From positions 6,462 through 70,461 of the forward strand of contig CAZNMY010000022.1 in assembly GCA_964574325.1 (NCBI GenBank): a DNA stretch of 64,000 bases, written 5' to 3'. The notes below the pieces were generated by a model. That model searched no databases, was not told the origin of the DNA, and worked only from the letters and a program-made list of their open reading frames with translations. Each line of letters starts with the position of its first letter. Positions within the stretch are counted from its first letter, which is position 1. Source of the stretch: CAMDPA01 sp964574325. GTDB taxonomy: Bacteria; Pseudomonadota; Alphaproteobacteria; Rhizobiales; Hyphomicrobiaceae. The position numbers and the translations under genes are program-made. This document shows, piece by piece, positions 10,101-18,124 of this stretch.

Positions 10101-11221
10101 ACCGGCTTATGGGCTGCAAGCTCGGGCGCGGTACGGAGATCTCGTCCAATTTCGCGGGGCGTTACGACCTGATCGAAATGGGCGAGAACAGCTTCATCGG
10201 CGACCAGACGATATTCGGCGACGAGGATGTGCATCGCGGCTGGATGATCCTGAAGCGGGTCAAGACCGGAGACCGAGTCTTCTTCGGCAACAACTGCGTG
10301 GTCGCGCAGGGAAGCGTGATCGAGGACGACGCGCTGATCGGCGTCAAGTCACGGATGCCGGACGATCTCTACGTCAAGGCCGGCGAGACGTGGTTCGGCA
10401 GTCCTGCGATCAAGTTGCCGAACAGGCAGAAGGTCGTGCTGTCGGGCAACTGGACCTACGAGCCGCCAGCGCACATGCTGTATGGGCGATTGCTCTTCGA
10501 ATCGATGCACACGTCGTTCCCGACAGCGGTGCTGATCACCATCGCCTACATCACAGCGGACATGATCGCTATCCCCATCGATCAAGGTCACTACTGGACG
10601 GCGCTCGGCATCTTCATGGCGGCCGGCATCATCAATTCCTTCATCATGTATTTCTTCTCGATGGGCTTCAAGTGGGTGCTGATGGGCGTCTACAAGCCGA
10701 TCATGAAGCCGATGTGGTCGTGGTGGGCGATGCGGACGGAGGCGGTAGCGGTGTTCTACGGCGGCCTTTCGAGCAAGGTGTTGCTCGAGTATCTGCGCGG
10801 AACACCGTTCCTGCCCTGGCTGCTTCGGCCCTACGGTATGAAGGTCGGGAAGGGCGTCTACATCAACTCGACCGATATCACCGAGTTCGACTGCATCAGG
10901 ATCGGCGATTTCTCCGCGATCAACATGCAAGCCGAGATCCAGACGCATCTCTACGAGGACCGCGTGATGAAGGTCGGTCGCATCGATATCGGCAAAGGCG
11001 TGACGGTCGGCTCAGGCACGACGATTTTGTACGATACCAAGATCGAAGACTGGGTGCAGGTCGGGCCGCTGTCGCTGCTGATGAAGGGTGAGACGCTGCC
11101 GACCAGCACGGTGTGGTCGGGATCGCCGACGCAGCCGATGCCGGTCAATCCGCATGCGACGGTTGCGGTGAGGACCGCAAAGGCCAGCCCGGAGAAGCCA
11201 CCGGCGGCGGCTGCAGAGTAG
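7157..11221 (+). CDS. Pls/PosA-type non-ribosomal peptide synthetase-like protein
   Basis: A 1354-residue membrane protein with an adenylation domain at residues ~30-540. Motifs are YTSGSTGKPKG (~175), FNTYGPTETT, LYRTGD, DDQVKIRGYRIELGEIES and the catalytic Lys in SGKVDRKAL (~508). A carrier domain has the phosphopantetheine Ser in DLGGHSL (~566). The remainder alternates about six membrane helices with three left-handed-helix (hexapeptide) units, for example IGNGCVIGHNTKLGE. This architecture matches the family of epsilon-poly-lysine synthetase (Pls), in which the terminal units link activated amino acids without a canonical condensation domain. ATG at 7157 matches the family N-terminus; the longer frame is unsupported. 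The gene stands alone, with no thioesterase, exporter or phosphopantetheinyl transferase beside it, so the product is unknown. Confidence 0.88.
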   Translation: MDTGIDAVQLAPVRSVVLGVELPNLLREETLADIFRASAARNPEKLALSLIGTAERLSYGELDRRSDKVAAQLALRGVRRGDFVGLWLKRSLDLHVALIGILKAGAAYIPFDAEAPADRVASCLADCGARLLVSHEGMAAETAKLTSPVEPLEALLADDRDGGAPPSAGPDDPAYAIYTSGSTGKPKGIVITHRNICHYLRAGNEALGFRESDVVLQQASVAFDLSLEEIFVPYLVGATLKVATMDTVKQTDRLPEIIEAEGITVIDTVPTLLSMFERDVPSLRVIVLGGEACPPALVERFARPGRFLFNTYGPTETTVVATYAELKPGDPVTIGKPIANYTAYVVDENMQLLAPGQTGELVVGGPGVAQGYINLPEMTAKKFVANPFDPGSKRDPVLYRTGDAVSLDPQGRFAFHGRIDDQVKIRGYRIELGEIESLIADEPGVRTAAVAVHQHPTAGETLVAHIVSGDEKFDVEGAKKALAGKVPPYMVPPVWQVHDTLPRLASGKVDRKALAVMPISMAVEQGEQEEPRTPTEAQLLAAAKSVMGLPVVNFDSDFFTDLGGHSLIAARFVSELRKNPALASIALQDMYSLRTLRKIGEALDNRAQAGKVDISFEPPPLLRRFLCGLGQMIALPFIIAIVTAQWMGLLLSSIYLVRDETPLWIEVLTLCSIYVALNMGAKIVVVVMKWLVIGRTKPGVYPMWGWYYYRLWLLSRIVHLTQHKFLQGTPLMRIYLRALGAKVGRDAIINEFEEGAIDLISFGERCSLGAKVKLANVEVVGNLVYVGRIDIGADAHIGNGCVIGHNTKLGECCELGDLTAIAPGAVVGDFERWDGTPAKKVGMIDKASLPEHPELSEKARRWQTVGYFFAYNLIMMIGLLPIFPAFYVLYNIDNWTSGDVDYVIPWHLVPLYAWPAALALVFVSMGVAIVMRWVLLPDRVQPGSYSIFSGFYFRKWMLGVMIESMLETLNSLYATLFMRNWYRLMGCKLGRGTEISSNFAGRYDLIEMGENSFIGDQTIFGDEDVHRGWMILKRVKTGDRVFFGNNCVVAQGSVIEDDALIGVKSRMPDDLYVKAGETWFGSPAIKLPNRQKVVLSGNWTYEPPAHMLYGRLLFESMHTSFPTAVLITIAYITADMIAIPIDQGHYWTALGIFMAAGIINSFIMYFFSMGFKWVLMGVYKPIMKPMWSWWAMRTEAVAVFYGGLSSKVLLEYLRGTPFLPWLLRPYGMKVGKGVYINSTDITEFDCIRIGDFSAINMQAEIQTHLYEDRVMKVGRIDIGKGVTVGSGTTILYDTKIEDWVQVGPLSLLMKGETLPTSTVWSGSPTQPMPVNPHATVAVRTAKASPEKPPAAAAE

Positions 11222-11267
11222 GCGGTCGTCAATTCGGGCCGAGTGGGGCAGTCCACACGATGGTCGC

Positions 11268-11325
11268 CCCACCCTCCGCGGTCACCCCACCCCTATCCCC
11301 TCCCCATCGCGGGGGGGGGGACAGG
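11268..11325. repeat. GC-rich intergenic repeat, C-tract then G-tract
   Basis: CACCCCACCCCTATCCCC and TCCCCATCGC are followed by an uninterrupted run of ten G. It resembles the C-rich/G-rich dispersed hairpins at 755-799 and 35741-35790 but is more diverged. It lies in the short gap between the Pls-like gene and the convergent ligase gene, where it may also stall transcription. Confidence 0.35.
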
Positions 11326-11350
11326 TCGTGCGAGGTTCGAGGTGCTCGGC

Positions 11351-12955
11351 TCAACTCTCGATCAAGCGTTCGAGGGTTTCGAGGCGGTCGGCTTCGGCCG
11401 GCGGCTTGTCCCAGCGAATGCGGTGGATGCGGGGAAAACGCATGGCGATGCCGGACTTGTGGCGCGGCGAGCGCTGAATGGCGTCGAACGCCACTTCAAG
11501 GACGAGGCCGGGTGCCACGCGGCGGACGGGACCGAAGCGTTCCAGCGTGTTGTTGCGCACCCAGCGGTCGAGTTCGAGAAGCTCGGCATCGGTGAACCCG
11601 AAATAGGCTTTGCCGACGGGAACCAGCTCGTCACCGCCCGTGCGCGCGACCCAGGCGCCGAACGTGAAATCCGAATGGTAGGACGAGCGCTTGCCGGAAC
11701 CGCGCTGGGCATACATCAGCACGCAATCGGCGGTGAGTGCGGCGCGCTTCCACTTGAACCAGTGGCCACGCGGCCGGCCTGCGAGATAGGGGCTTTCGCG
11801 GCGCTTCAGCATCAGGCCTTCGATGGCGTTGCCGCGCGTCGCGTTCCATGTGGCCAACATCGCGTCCTTGTCGGTCGGCGCCAGCAACGGCGACAAGTCC
11901 GTGCGGGGCGGGTGGGACGCGGCATGCCAACTTTCGAGACGTGTGCGGCGGTCGTCGAAAGGCAACTGGCGGAGGTCCTCGTCGCCGATCATGAGGGCGT
12001 CGTAGAGGCGGACGTGGGCGGGCAATTCGGCGAGCATTCGCGCGGTGACGGCCTTGCGATTGAGCCGCTTCTGCAGATCTGAGAACGGTGCGACCTCGCC
12101 GTTGCGGACGACCAGCAATTCGCCGTCGAACACGCCTTCCGCGTTCCAGCCTTCGACGATGTCGGGGAAGGCGCGGCCGATGTCCTCGCCGGTGCGTGAG
12201 TAGAGCCGTGTCGCGCCCCGACCGCTGGCGACCTGGACGCGGATGCCGTCCCATTTCCATTCGACGGCGAACTGGCCGACGTCGAGCGCGGCCAAATCGT
12301 CCTCCTCCAGTGGATGAGACAGCATGAGCGGACGGAATACCGGTGCGCCGGAAATGTCGGGCCGAGGCGATTTTCCAGAGAGCCAGCCGAACAGCGGGAG
12401 ATAAGGCGGAGCAAGCCCGTGCCAGACCTCCTCGATGTCGTCGACGGTCGCGCCGCTGCTCGTGCGGCTCGACCATTCGGCAAGCGCGGTCTTGGCGAGC
12501 CTCGCCGAAACGCCGACGCGCGGGGCGCCGGTCAGCAGTTTGAGCAGCGCCCATCGGCCGTTGGAATCGAGCGCGTCGAGCCAAGAAGCCAAGCGCTGAG
12601 CGAGGCTGTGGCGATCGATGAGGCCGAGCTCGGCGACGATGTCGGCGAGGCGGGGTGGTGTTCGTGGCTGCACGTCCGGTTCGGGTTCGGGCCAGAGCAG
12701 CGCGACGGTTTCGGCGGTATCGCCGACGTAGTCGCGGGAGAGGCGATAGAGTTCCGCGTCGACGCGCGGCTCGATCAATTCGGCGAGTGTGCGGCGAACG
12801 GGGAACGAGAACGGCAGGCCGTCGGTCAGGGCGGCGAGCGCCCAGCCGCGATCCGGATCCGGCGTCGCTGCGAAGTAGTCGGCGAGCAACTTGATCTTGG
12901 CGTTGCGCGCGGGGGTGTAGGCGAGGCGGTCCAAAAGTTCGGCGAAGGGGCTCAT
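11351..12955 (-). CDS. ATP-dependent DNA ligase of the ligase-exonuclease repair module
   Basis: A 534-residue ligase. The N-terminal DNA-binding domain covers residues ~1-200. The nucleotidyltransferase domain starts with motif I EWKWDGIRVQ (adenylated Lys near 237), followed by VFDGELLV (motif III), EGLMLKRRESPY (motif IV) and FKWKR (motif V). The OB fold ends near FPRIHRIRWDK. This size and start (MSPFAELLDRL) match the bacterial ligases that travel with a beta-CASP exonuclease, an Lhr-type helicase and the PdeM endonuclease. Here the exonuclease is just upstream at 13578-14588, but a small opposite-strand gene lies between them, and no helicase or PdeM gene is in the window. The likely role is sealing damaged DNA. 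Confidence 0.93.
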   Translation of the reverse strand: MSPFAELLDRLAYTPARNAKIKLLADYFAATPDPDRGWALAALTDGLPFSFPVRRTLAELIEPRVDAELYRLSRDYVGDTAETVALLWPEPEPDVQPRTPPRLADIVAELGLIDRHSLAQRLASWLDALDSNGRWALLKLLTGAPRVGVSARLAKTALAEWSSRTSSGATVDDIEEVWHGLAPPYLPLFGWLSGKSPRPDISGAPVFRPLMLSHPLEEDDLAALDVGQFAVEWKWDGIRVQVASGRGATRLYSRTGEDIGRAFPDIVEGWNAEGVFDGELLVVRNGEVAPFSDLQKRLNRKAVTARMLAELPAHVRLYDALMIGDEDLRQLPFDDRRTRLESWHAASHPPRTDLSPLLAPTDKDAMLATWNATRGNAIEGLMLKRRESPYLAGRPRGHWFKWKRAALTADCVLMYAQRGSGKRSSYHSDFTFGAWVARTGGDELVPVGKAYFGFTDAELLELDRWVRNNTLERFGPVRRVAPGLVLEVAFDAIQRSPRHKSGIAMRFPRIHRIRWDKPPAEADRLETLERLIES

Positions 12956-13095
12956 GGGCGAGGCCGCGCGTGGCGCGAAACGGTGGACGGACCGCTTCGA
13001 AGTGGGGCACGGGTCAACGGAAAATCAAGGCGGGTCATCAGGGTTTCTAAGTGATTGTGGAGTACGCTGATCTCGTCGCTTTGCGAGGGACAGTC

Positions 13096-13512
13096 ATGAG
13101 TACGAAGTGGATTGTGGGCGGTGCAGTTGGTGCAACTCTGCTTGTCATCGGGGCGGCGGGCTCGGTCACGATTCAGAGGATGGCGCCCAGGGCGGTGCAG
13201 GACAGCGCACTTCCCGGTTTCGCGCAAAATTTCATGGCCAGCTGTCGCGGCGCGATTCGCGAGCGCAATTCCAGTCAGATCTGCAAATGCATGCTCGACG
13301 GCTTCGACGGGGCGCTGAGAACCGAGGACGAGTACCGGCTCGCAGGTGCGATCGTGAAGGCGATCGTTCAGAGCGGGCCGAACAAGGCTCGGATGCAGGC
13401 GAACTTCAATCGCGTCTCGCAAGACTTCCATGGTGCCGTATCGATCGAGCGGAAGGCTGCAGTGCTGCGGGTCGTGAGCACCGAGGGCGTGAGCTGCGGC
13501 AAGGCGCAATGA
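13096..13512 (+). CDS. Small secreted or membrane-anchored protein of unknown function
   Basis: A 138-residue protein. Residues ~5-25 (WIVGGAVGATLLVIGAAGSV) form one hydrophobic segment, either a signal peptide or an anchor. The mature part has three Cys in the first half (ASCRGAI, QICKCML) and one near the end (VSCGKAQ), which could form disulfides in the periplasm. ATG at 13096 follows GAGGGACAG; an earlier in-frame start at 13051 is less likely. No family was recognised. Its position is odd, because it lies on the opposite strand between the ligase and exonuclease genes, which normally sit side by side. Confidence 0.7.
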   Translation: MSTKWIVGGAVGATLLVIGAAGSVTIQRMAPRAVQDSALPGFAQNFMASCRGAIRERNSSQICKCMLDGFDGALRTEDEYRLAGAIVKAIVQSGPNKARMQANFNRVSQDFHGAVSIERKAAVLRVVSTEGVSCGKAQ

Positions 13513-13577
13513 TTGCCGGCCGTCGGTTGCCGACGAAGAGGCATCTTCCTGCGCGTTGAACTCAGTCAGCGGCGGCA

Positions 13578-14588
13578 TCATTCGGCTTCGTCCTCCCGGC
13601 CGAGGAGGGCGAGAGCACGGGCGCGGCGGCCCATCAAAGTGGCGGCGCGGACGAGGGCCTCCTCGCGGCCGTGCGTGACCCAGATTTCCTCCGCGCCGGT
13701 GTCCTCGATCGTCGAGATCAACTCGGGCCAATCGACGTGATCTGAAATGACGAGCGGCAGCTCGACGCCGCGCTGGCGGGCGCGGGCCTTCACGCGCATC
13801 CAGCCCGAGGCGAACGCCGTCACCGGATCGGGGATGCGGCGCGACCAGCGGTCGGCCAGGGCTGACGGCGGGGCGAGCACGATTTCGCCAGCGAGGCTGT
13901 CACGCGTCGTTTCGGCAACGGGTTCGAGGGGCCCCAATTCGATGCCCAGGTCGCGATAGAGGTCGCACATTCCGATCATCGCGCCATGGAGATAGATGGT
14001 GCGGTCCCAGCCTGCCTCGCGCAACAGCACGATGAGGCGTTGCGCCTTGCCGAGGCTATATGCGCCGAGAAGATGGGCGCGTTCGGGGAAGGCGGCGAGG
14101 GAAGCGAGCAGGCGGCCGATCTCGCGCGCGTCGGGCTCGTGGCGAAACACCGGCAGGGCGAACGTCGCTTCGGTGACCAGCAGATCGCATCGCACGAGCT
14201 CGAACGGTGCGGCGGTCGGGTCGCGGCGGCGCTTGTAGTCGCCGGTGACGACGGCGCGTGCGCCCTTGTACTCGATCAGCACTTGGGCGCTGCCGAGGAT
14301 ATGTCCGGCCGGATGCAGGGTGACGCGGACGTCGCCGATCGTGATCGGCTCGCCCAACGCGAGAGGATGCGGCGACCGTCCGGCACCCGCTGCTCCCATC
14401 CTGAGGCGCATTACGGCGTGAGTTTCGGGCGTCGCCATCACCTGGTCGTGGCCGGGGCGAGCGTGGTCGGAATGGCCATGCGTGATAATGGCGCGATCGA
14501 CGGGGCGGCTCGGGTCGATGAAGAAGCGGCCGGGCTCGCAGAATAGGCCTTCGGGCGTCGGGTATAGCCAGGATGCGAATGCCTGCAT
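13578..14588 (-). CDS. Ligase-associated DNA exonuclease (MBL/beta-CASP)
   Basis: A 336-residue metallo-beta-lactamase-fold nuclease. The two-metal motif HGHSDHARPGHD lies at about residues 37-48, HPAGHILGSAQ supplies the next ligand, VTGDYKRR the bridging Asp, and ISDHVDWPEL with VTHGREEAL match the beta-CASP and C-terminal parts. The family travels with ATP-dependent ligases and processes DNA ends in repair. ATG at 14588 fits the family start MQAFASWLYPTPEGLF; the longer frame from 14699 has no support. Its ligase partner is downstream at 11351-12955, separated by a gene on the other strand. Confidence 0.92.
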   Translation of the reverse strand: MQAFASWLYPTPEGLFCEPGRFFIDPSRPVDRAIITHGHSDHARPGHDQVMATPETHAVMRLRMGAAGAGRSPHPLALGEPITIGDVRVTLHPAGHILGSAQVLIEYKGARAVVTGDYKRRRDPTAAPFELVRCDLLVTEATFALPVFRHEPDAREIGRLLASLAAFPERAHLLGAYSLGKAQRLIVLLREAGWDRTIYLHGAMIGMCDLYRDLGIELGPLEPVAETTRDSLAGEIVLAPPSALADRWSRRIPDPVTAFASGWMRVKARARQRGVELPLVISDHVDWPELISTIEDTGAEEIWVTHGREEALVRAATLMGRRARALALLGREDEAE

Positions 14589-14707
14589 GGGGTGGAACCG
14601 GTCGATCGATCGAGATGCGTGATCGGAAGGATATGCGCGGCTGCGACGGTGGCTGCAACCTCGATGCGCCGGGGGGCGCAACCTGGGCTGCGTAGACACT
14701 CCGCAGG

Positions 14708-15559
14708 TTGGCGGCTCATCCTTCCGTGCTCAGAGAGAGCATTTGTGGTGCGTGTCGTGTTGCGTTGGTGAGTTGCGTCGTGCTCGGTCGGCTCAGTACA
14801 CGTTCGGCGTTTTGTCTTCGCATCACAGCGGGTTGCATTTCTGCGCTTATTTTCCTTTGCGGCATTTCGATTTCGCCGCGGTCGCATGCGGCAGACGGTG
14901 GGCTGCCGACGCCGTTCGTTACGGGCGCACTGGAGTGGTGGTCTGGCGCCGATGCCATCCGGCATTCGTGGTCTACCTATAGTGGTGTCACCTGGGCGCC
15001 GTTCGGGAAGCTCGCCGACCATGGGGTGCGGCTGCGGGCAGCCGGCGGTTATGGCGAATATCGATATCGAGGCTGGGTCGACGGACGTAGTGAAACTATT
15101 TACGGCACGGCTGCGTTCGCGGATCTCCTCGCCGGGTATCAGATGGGGTTGGGCGCACTCACGCTCAAGGCGTTTGCCGGCGCGACATTCGACGGTCATT
15201 TCCTGTCGGTGTACGACGAGAAAAATCCGGTCGATGCGATCGCGACGGGGGCCAAGGGCGTGCTCGAAGGCTGGCTCAACATCACGCCCACGGCATGGGC
15301 GCAGGTCGATCTCGCCTATGCCACCGCGCACGCGAACTACAACAGCCGTCTGCGGGTTGGGTATCGGGTGGTCGACAAGGTGTCGCTCGGGATCGAGGGC
15401 GGGCAGTTCGGCAACGAGGCCAGCGACAATCGCCGGCTGGGTGGTTTCGCGCGATACGACTGGCTCGGGGGCGAGCTGTCCGTTTCGGGGGGCGTGTCCG
15501 GGGACATCGCCGAGCCGCGCAACCCTTACGCGACGCTCGTCTATCTGACGAAATTCTGA
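14708..15559 (+). CDS. bcsS: BcsS-like cellulose biosynthesis-associated protein
   Basis: A 283-residue exported protein. A hydrophobic stretch near residues 38-58 ending in SPRSHAADG looks like a signal peptide, so the true start may be internal (TTG at 14708, or a later GTG near 14768); no ATG fits. The mature part is rich in alternating aromatic and small residues (GALEWWSG, GVRLRAAGGYGEYRYRG, LGIEGGQFGNEASDNRRLGGFARYD) and ends in YATLVYLTKF, as expected for an outer-membrane beta-barrel of the BcsS family. BcsS is found near cellulose synthase genes in some rhizobia, but no bcs gene is in this window, so a role in cellulose export is only inferred. Confidence 0.75.
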   Translation: MAAHPSVLRESICGACRVALVSCVVLGRLSTRSAFCLRITAGCISALIFLCGISISPRSHAADGGLPTPFVTGALEWWSGADAIRHSWSTYSGVTWAPFGKLADHGVRLRAAGGYGEYRYRGWVDGRSETIYGTAAFADLLAGYQMGLGALTLKAFAGATFDGHFLSVYDEKNPVDAIATGAKGVLEGWLNITPTAWAQVDLAYATAHANYNSRLRVGYRVVDKVSLGIEGGQFGNEASDNRRLGGFARYDWLGGELSVSGGVSGDIAEPRNPYATLVYLTKF

Positions 15560-15652
15560 CAGACTGGTCGGTCGAAAGGGCGGGCGCGCGCAGATGTGTG
15601 CATGTCATCTTCGCGTGTAGTCTGCCAATTTTTGAAAGTACCCAACTGTCAC

Positions 15653-15803
15653 ATGCCTATCCCCTTGCCTCAGGCGTGAGCGCGGAAATGGCTGCGATAT
15701 CAACCAAGTGGCACGTCGGCCCCATGATCTGCACCCGACCACCTATGACGTTGGTCGGCCATGCGATTTTGAGCCAGCGCCTGAGGCAAGGGGATAGGCA
15801 TGC
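15653..15803. mobile_element. MITE-like element with 25-bp inverted ends and a 9-bp target duplication
   Basis: Positions 15652-15676 and 15778-15802 are perfect 25-bp inverted repeats beginning CATGCCTATCCCC. The pair is flanked by the direct repeat AACTGTCAC (15644-15652 and 15804-15812), so the unit between is 151 bp if the duplication is 9 bp, or 152 bp if it is 8 bp. It has no ORF of note. Removing it and one duplicate joins AACTGTCAC directly to CCCGGCAC, restoring the edge of the REP-type repeat that follows. These are the features of a non-autonomous transposable element; the transposase family is unknown. Confidence 0.6.
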
Positions 15804-15807
15804 AACT

Positions 15808-15896
15808 GTCACCCCGGCACTTGTTGCCGGGACCCATTGTGCAGCAAGCTCCGAGCAAGCTCCGAGGTGGATCCCGGTGACAAGCACCGGGATGAC
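15808..15896. repeat. Pair of opposed REP-type repeats
   Basis: GTCACCCCGGCACTTGTTGC at 15808 continues into CGGGACCCAT. It is matched in reverse complement by TGGATCCCGGTGACAAGCAC at 15868, continuing to 15896. Each unit is itself an imperfect hairpin. AGCAAGCTCCG is duplicated in tandem between them. The arrangement resembles a BIME. Confidence 0.6.
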
Positions 15897-15939
15897 ATGC
15901 GATTTTGAAATCAAGCGTGAGCGCGTGGGGGTGGCAGAG

Positions 15940-16941
15940 ATGGGGCAAGCGATGAAGGTGATCTTACGCGGATGGGCGGGTCTGGGAATGGGTCTGATCG
16001 CGATCGTCACCGCGACGTCGGCTGCCATGGCGCAGGTCGACGTGCGGATGATCGGGTTCGGCGGGGCCAACAATCTCGTGACGTGGATCGCGATGGAGAA
16101 GGGGTTCTTCGAGAAGGAGAACCTGAAGGTCACGCTCGATGTGACGCCGGGCTCGCGTGAGCAGATGGCGAACATGATGGCCGGCAAGTATCACTTCGCG
16201 ACGACGGCCTTCGACAACCTGATCGCCTACACCGAGGGCGAAGGGCGGGACAATCTGCCGGGCTTCGATATCGTCGCGATCATGGGCGCGCACAGCGGCT
16301 TCAACAGCGTGGTCGTGCGGGCGGACATAAAATCGTATGCCGACATCAAGGGGAAGGCGCTGGCGGTCGACAGCCCGAAGTCCGGCTATGCGACGATGAT
16401 GTACGAGATCATCCGCCGCAAGACGGGGATGGTGCAAGGGAAGGACTATCAGATCCTGCAAGTCGGCGGCACCGGCGCTCGGGTGAAGGCGCTCAAGGAA
16501 GGAACCGCCGTCATCGCGGCGATCTCCTCGCCGGACGACCAACTGATGAAGGCGGCGGGATTCGGGATTCTCGGAGACGCGGCGGTGGAGATCGGTGCCT
16601 ATCAGGGCAGCACGTATGCGGTGAGGCGGAGTTGGGCGAAAGCGAACGAGGCGACGGTGCTCGGCTATGTCCGCGCGACGGTGGCGGCGACGGAGTGGCT
16701 GGTCGCCAACCGCAAAGGCGCGACCGATGTCTTGCGCGCGCGGGTGAAGGGGCTCGACGAGGCGACGGCCGGGATCATCTACGACGGGCTGCTGTCACCG
16801 GGCGGCATGAACCGCAGAGGTGCGCTCAATCTCAAAGGCATCGACACGGTGCTGGCGCTTCGGCGGCAGGCCGGCTCGAAAGTTGGCGAGCCGGCGCGGT
16901 ATATCGATACGAGCTATTATCAGAAGGTGGTGGGAAAGTAG
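15940..16941 (+). CDS. ABC transporter substrate-binding protein, SsuA/THI5-like
   Basis: A 333-residue periplasmic binding protein. A signal peptide ending near TSAAMAQ precedes DVRMIGFGGANNLVTWIAMEKGFF, the typical NMT1/THI5 start. Later blocks are GSREQMANMMAGKYHFA, VVRADIKSYADIKGKALAVD and LSPGGMNRRGALNLKGID. The family binds small organic compounds such as sulfonates, taurine or pyrimidine precursors. The start may be 15940 or 15952; both carry the signal peptide. No permease or ATPase gene is adjacent, so the transporter partner must lie elsewhere. It is convergent with the double-cupin gene. Confidence 0.85.
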   Translation: MGQAMKVILRGWAGLGMGLIAIVTATSAAMAQVDVRMIGFGGANNLVTWIAMEKGFFEKENLKVTLDVTPGSREQMANMMAGKYHFATTAFDNLIAYTEGEGRDNLPGFDIVAIMGAHSGFNSVVVRADIKSYADIKGKALAVDSPKSGYATMMYEIIRRKTGMVQGKDYQILQVGGTGARVKALKEGTAVIAAISSPDDQLMKAAGFGILGDAAVEIGAYQGSTYAVRRSWAKANEATVLGYVRATVAATEWLVANRKGATDVLRARVKGLDEATAGIIYDGLLSPGGMNRRGALNLKGIDTVLALRRQAGSKVGEPARYIDTSYYQKVVGK

Positions 16942-16981
16942 GGGGCGGTAGCGAAGCATACCGCACCCTACGTCGTGTGCG

Positions 16982-18112
16982 TTACTCTGCCGCCCAGTCC
17001 TGCGGGGTCGGTACCCACTTCTCCATTTTCGGCGGTGCGCCGTTCTTCTTCATGGCGGCGAGCCACATACGGTGGATGCGGGGATCCTGATCCTCGTATT
17101 CGATCTGGTCGCCGCCTTCCTTGATGCTGGTGGAGACGGCACCCTTCTCGCCGGGCTTCATGCCGATCAGCGAGCGGCGCTGCGCTTCCATCATCGGGTA
17201 GCGAAGTCCGCCGACGGCCGTCGCGAGATAGCGCGCGGGCGTGGGGCCGGTGTTGAAGTGTTGGTGGAACTGGCGGTCGGCGGGCGGGAAGACGACGCCG
17301 TGGCCCCAGTCGATGCGCAGGAAGTCCTGCTGGTTCTCATACCACAGCAGCGAGAAGCCCTGGCCCTGCACGCACATCACGTGGAAGCTCGGGCCGTGGC
17401 GGTGGCCCTTCTTGTAGGTGCCGACCGGCATTTCGGAGATGTGAGCGTGCATCGAGCCGTCGGCCAGCACGAACATGATGTTGGTGCCGCCGGCGCCTCG
17501 GTCGCCCCAGGTCTTCAGCTCGATGGCCGAGAGGTCGGGGACGAAGTTCGTCTCCCACATGTGGTTGCCGGGCTTCACGGTGATGAGGTCGCCTTCGCCG
17601 GAGTAGTAGGACTCCTTGCCGGTGCGGTCCTCGAAATCGAAGGGGTTGTCGAAGATGAAGCGTTCGTTGTGGAACAGGTTCATCGCCATCGGCAGGTCGG
17701 TCGTGGAGACCATCAGGGCGCGTTCGCGGCCCGAGCCGTTGAAGTGGCGGTGCTTGGCGTTGAGTGGGATCGCGAACAGGCTCTTGGGGCCCCACTCGAA
17801 GCCGCGCTTGGTGCCGTCGGCCAATTCGATCTGCGTCGAGCCGGTACCTTCGAGGACGTAGATCACCTCCTCGTAGAGGTGGCGCTGCGGAGAAGTCGAT
17901 TTGCCCGGAGCCAACTCGAAGAGGAACATGTTGGCGAAGTCGCCGCGGCCCTTGAGATGCACGGCGGAGGCTTTCGCGTCGACGCGCGCCCAGTGCTTCG
18001 TCTCGACCTTGAACAGGTCGATGCCGTAGTCCTCTACGACGAGCAGGCCTTCCTTGGCGATCCAGTCGAGGTAGGGGTCCAAGCCATAGCGGGCGGTGGG
18101 GTTTGCGGACAT
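16982..18112 (-). CDS. Double-cupin protein
   Basis: A 376-residue protein with two cupin halves. The first (residues ~60-140) has RHLYEEVIYVLEGTGSTQIE, the second (~235-320) GHRHGPSFHVMCVQGQGFSLL and RQFHQHFNTG, so histidine-rich metal sites are likely in both. The layout resembles gentisate dioxygenase or ethanolamine-linked cupins, but neither can be assigned. No signal peptide is present. ATG at 18112 (MSANPTARYGLDPYLDW) was preferred to 18211, because the longer frame reads through the repeat at 18125-18217. The EutA-like gene lies upstream on the same strand, so they may share a transcript. Confidence 0.8.
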   Translation of the reverse strand: MSANPTARYGLDPYLDWIAKEGLLVVEDYGIDLFKVETKHWARVDAKASAVHLKGRGDFANMFLFELAPGKSTSPQRHLYEEVIYVLEGTGSTQIELADGTKRGFEWGPKSLFAIPLNAKHRHFNGSGRERALMVSTTDLPMAMNLFHNERFIFDNPFDFEDRTGKESYYSGEGDLITVKPGNHMWETNFVPDLSAIELKTWGDRGAGGTNIMFVLADGSMHAHISEMPVGTYKKGHRHGPSFHVMCVQGQGFSLLWYENQQDFLRIDWGHGVVFPPADRQFHQHFNTGPTPARYLATAVGGLRYPMMEAQRRSLIGMKPGEKGAVSTSIKEGGDQIEYEDQDPRIHRMWLAAMKKNGAPPKMEKWVPTPQDWAAE

Positions 18113-18124
18113 GCGACTTCCTTT

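Larger units (their letters stand above)
15560..15939. other. Repeat-filled intergenic region
   Basis: These 380 bp before the ABC binding-protein gene contain almost only repeats: the inverted-repeat element at 15653-15803, two opposed REP-type units at 15808-15837 and 15868-15896, and an 11-bp tandem duplication (AGCAAGCTCCG) between the units. No gene with a ribosome site is visible. Confidence 0.6.

Noticed and set aside
15295..15939. N-terminal extension of the ABC binding-protein frame
   Set aside because: It runs through the BcsS-like gene and the repeats; the signal peptide lies just after 15940.
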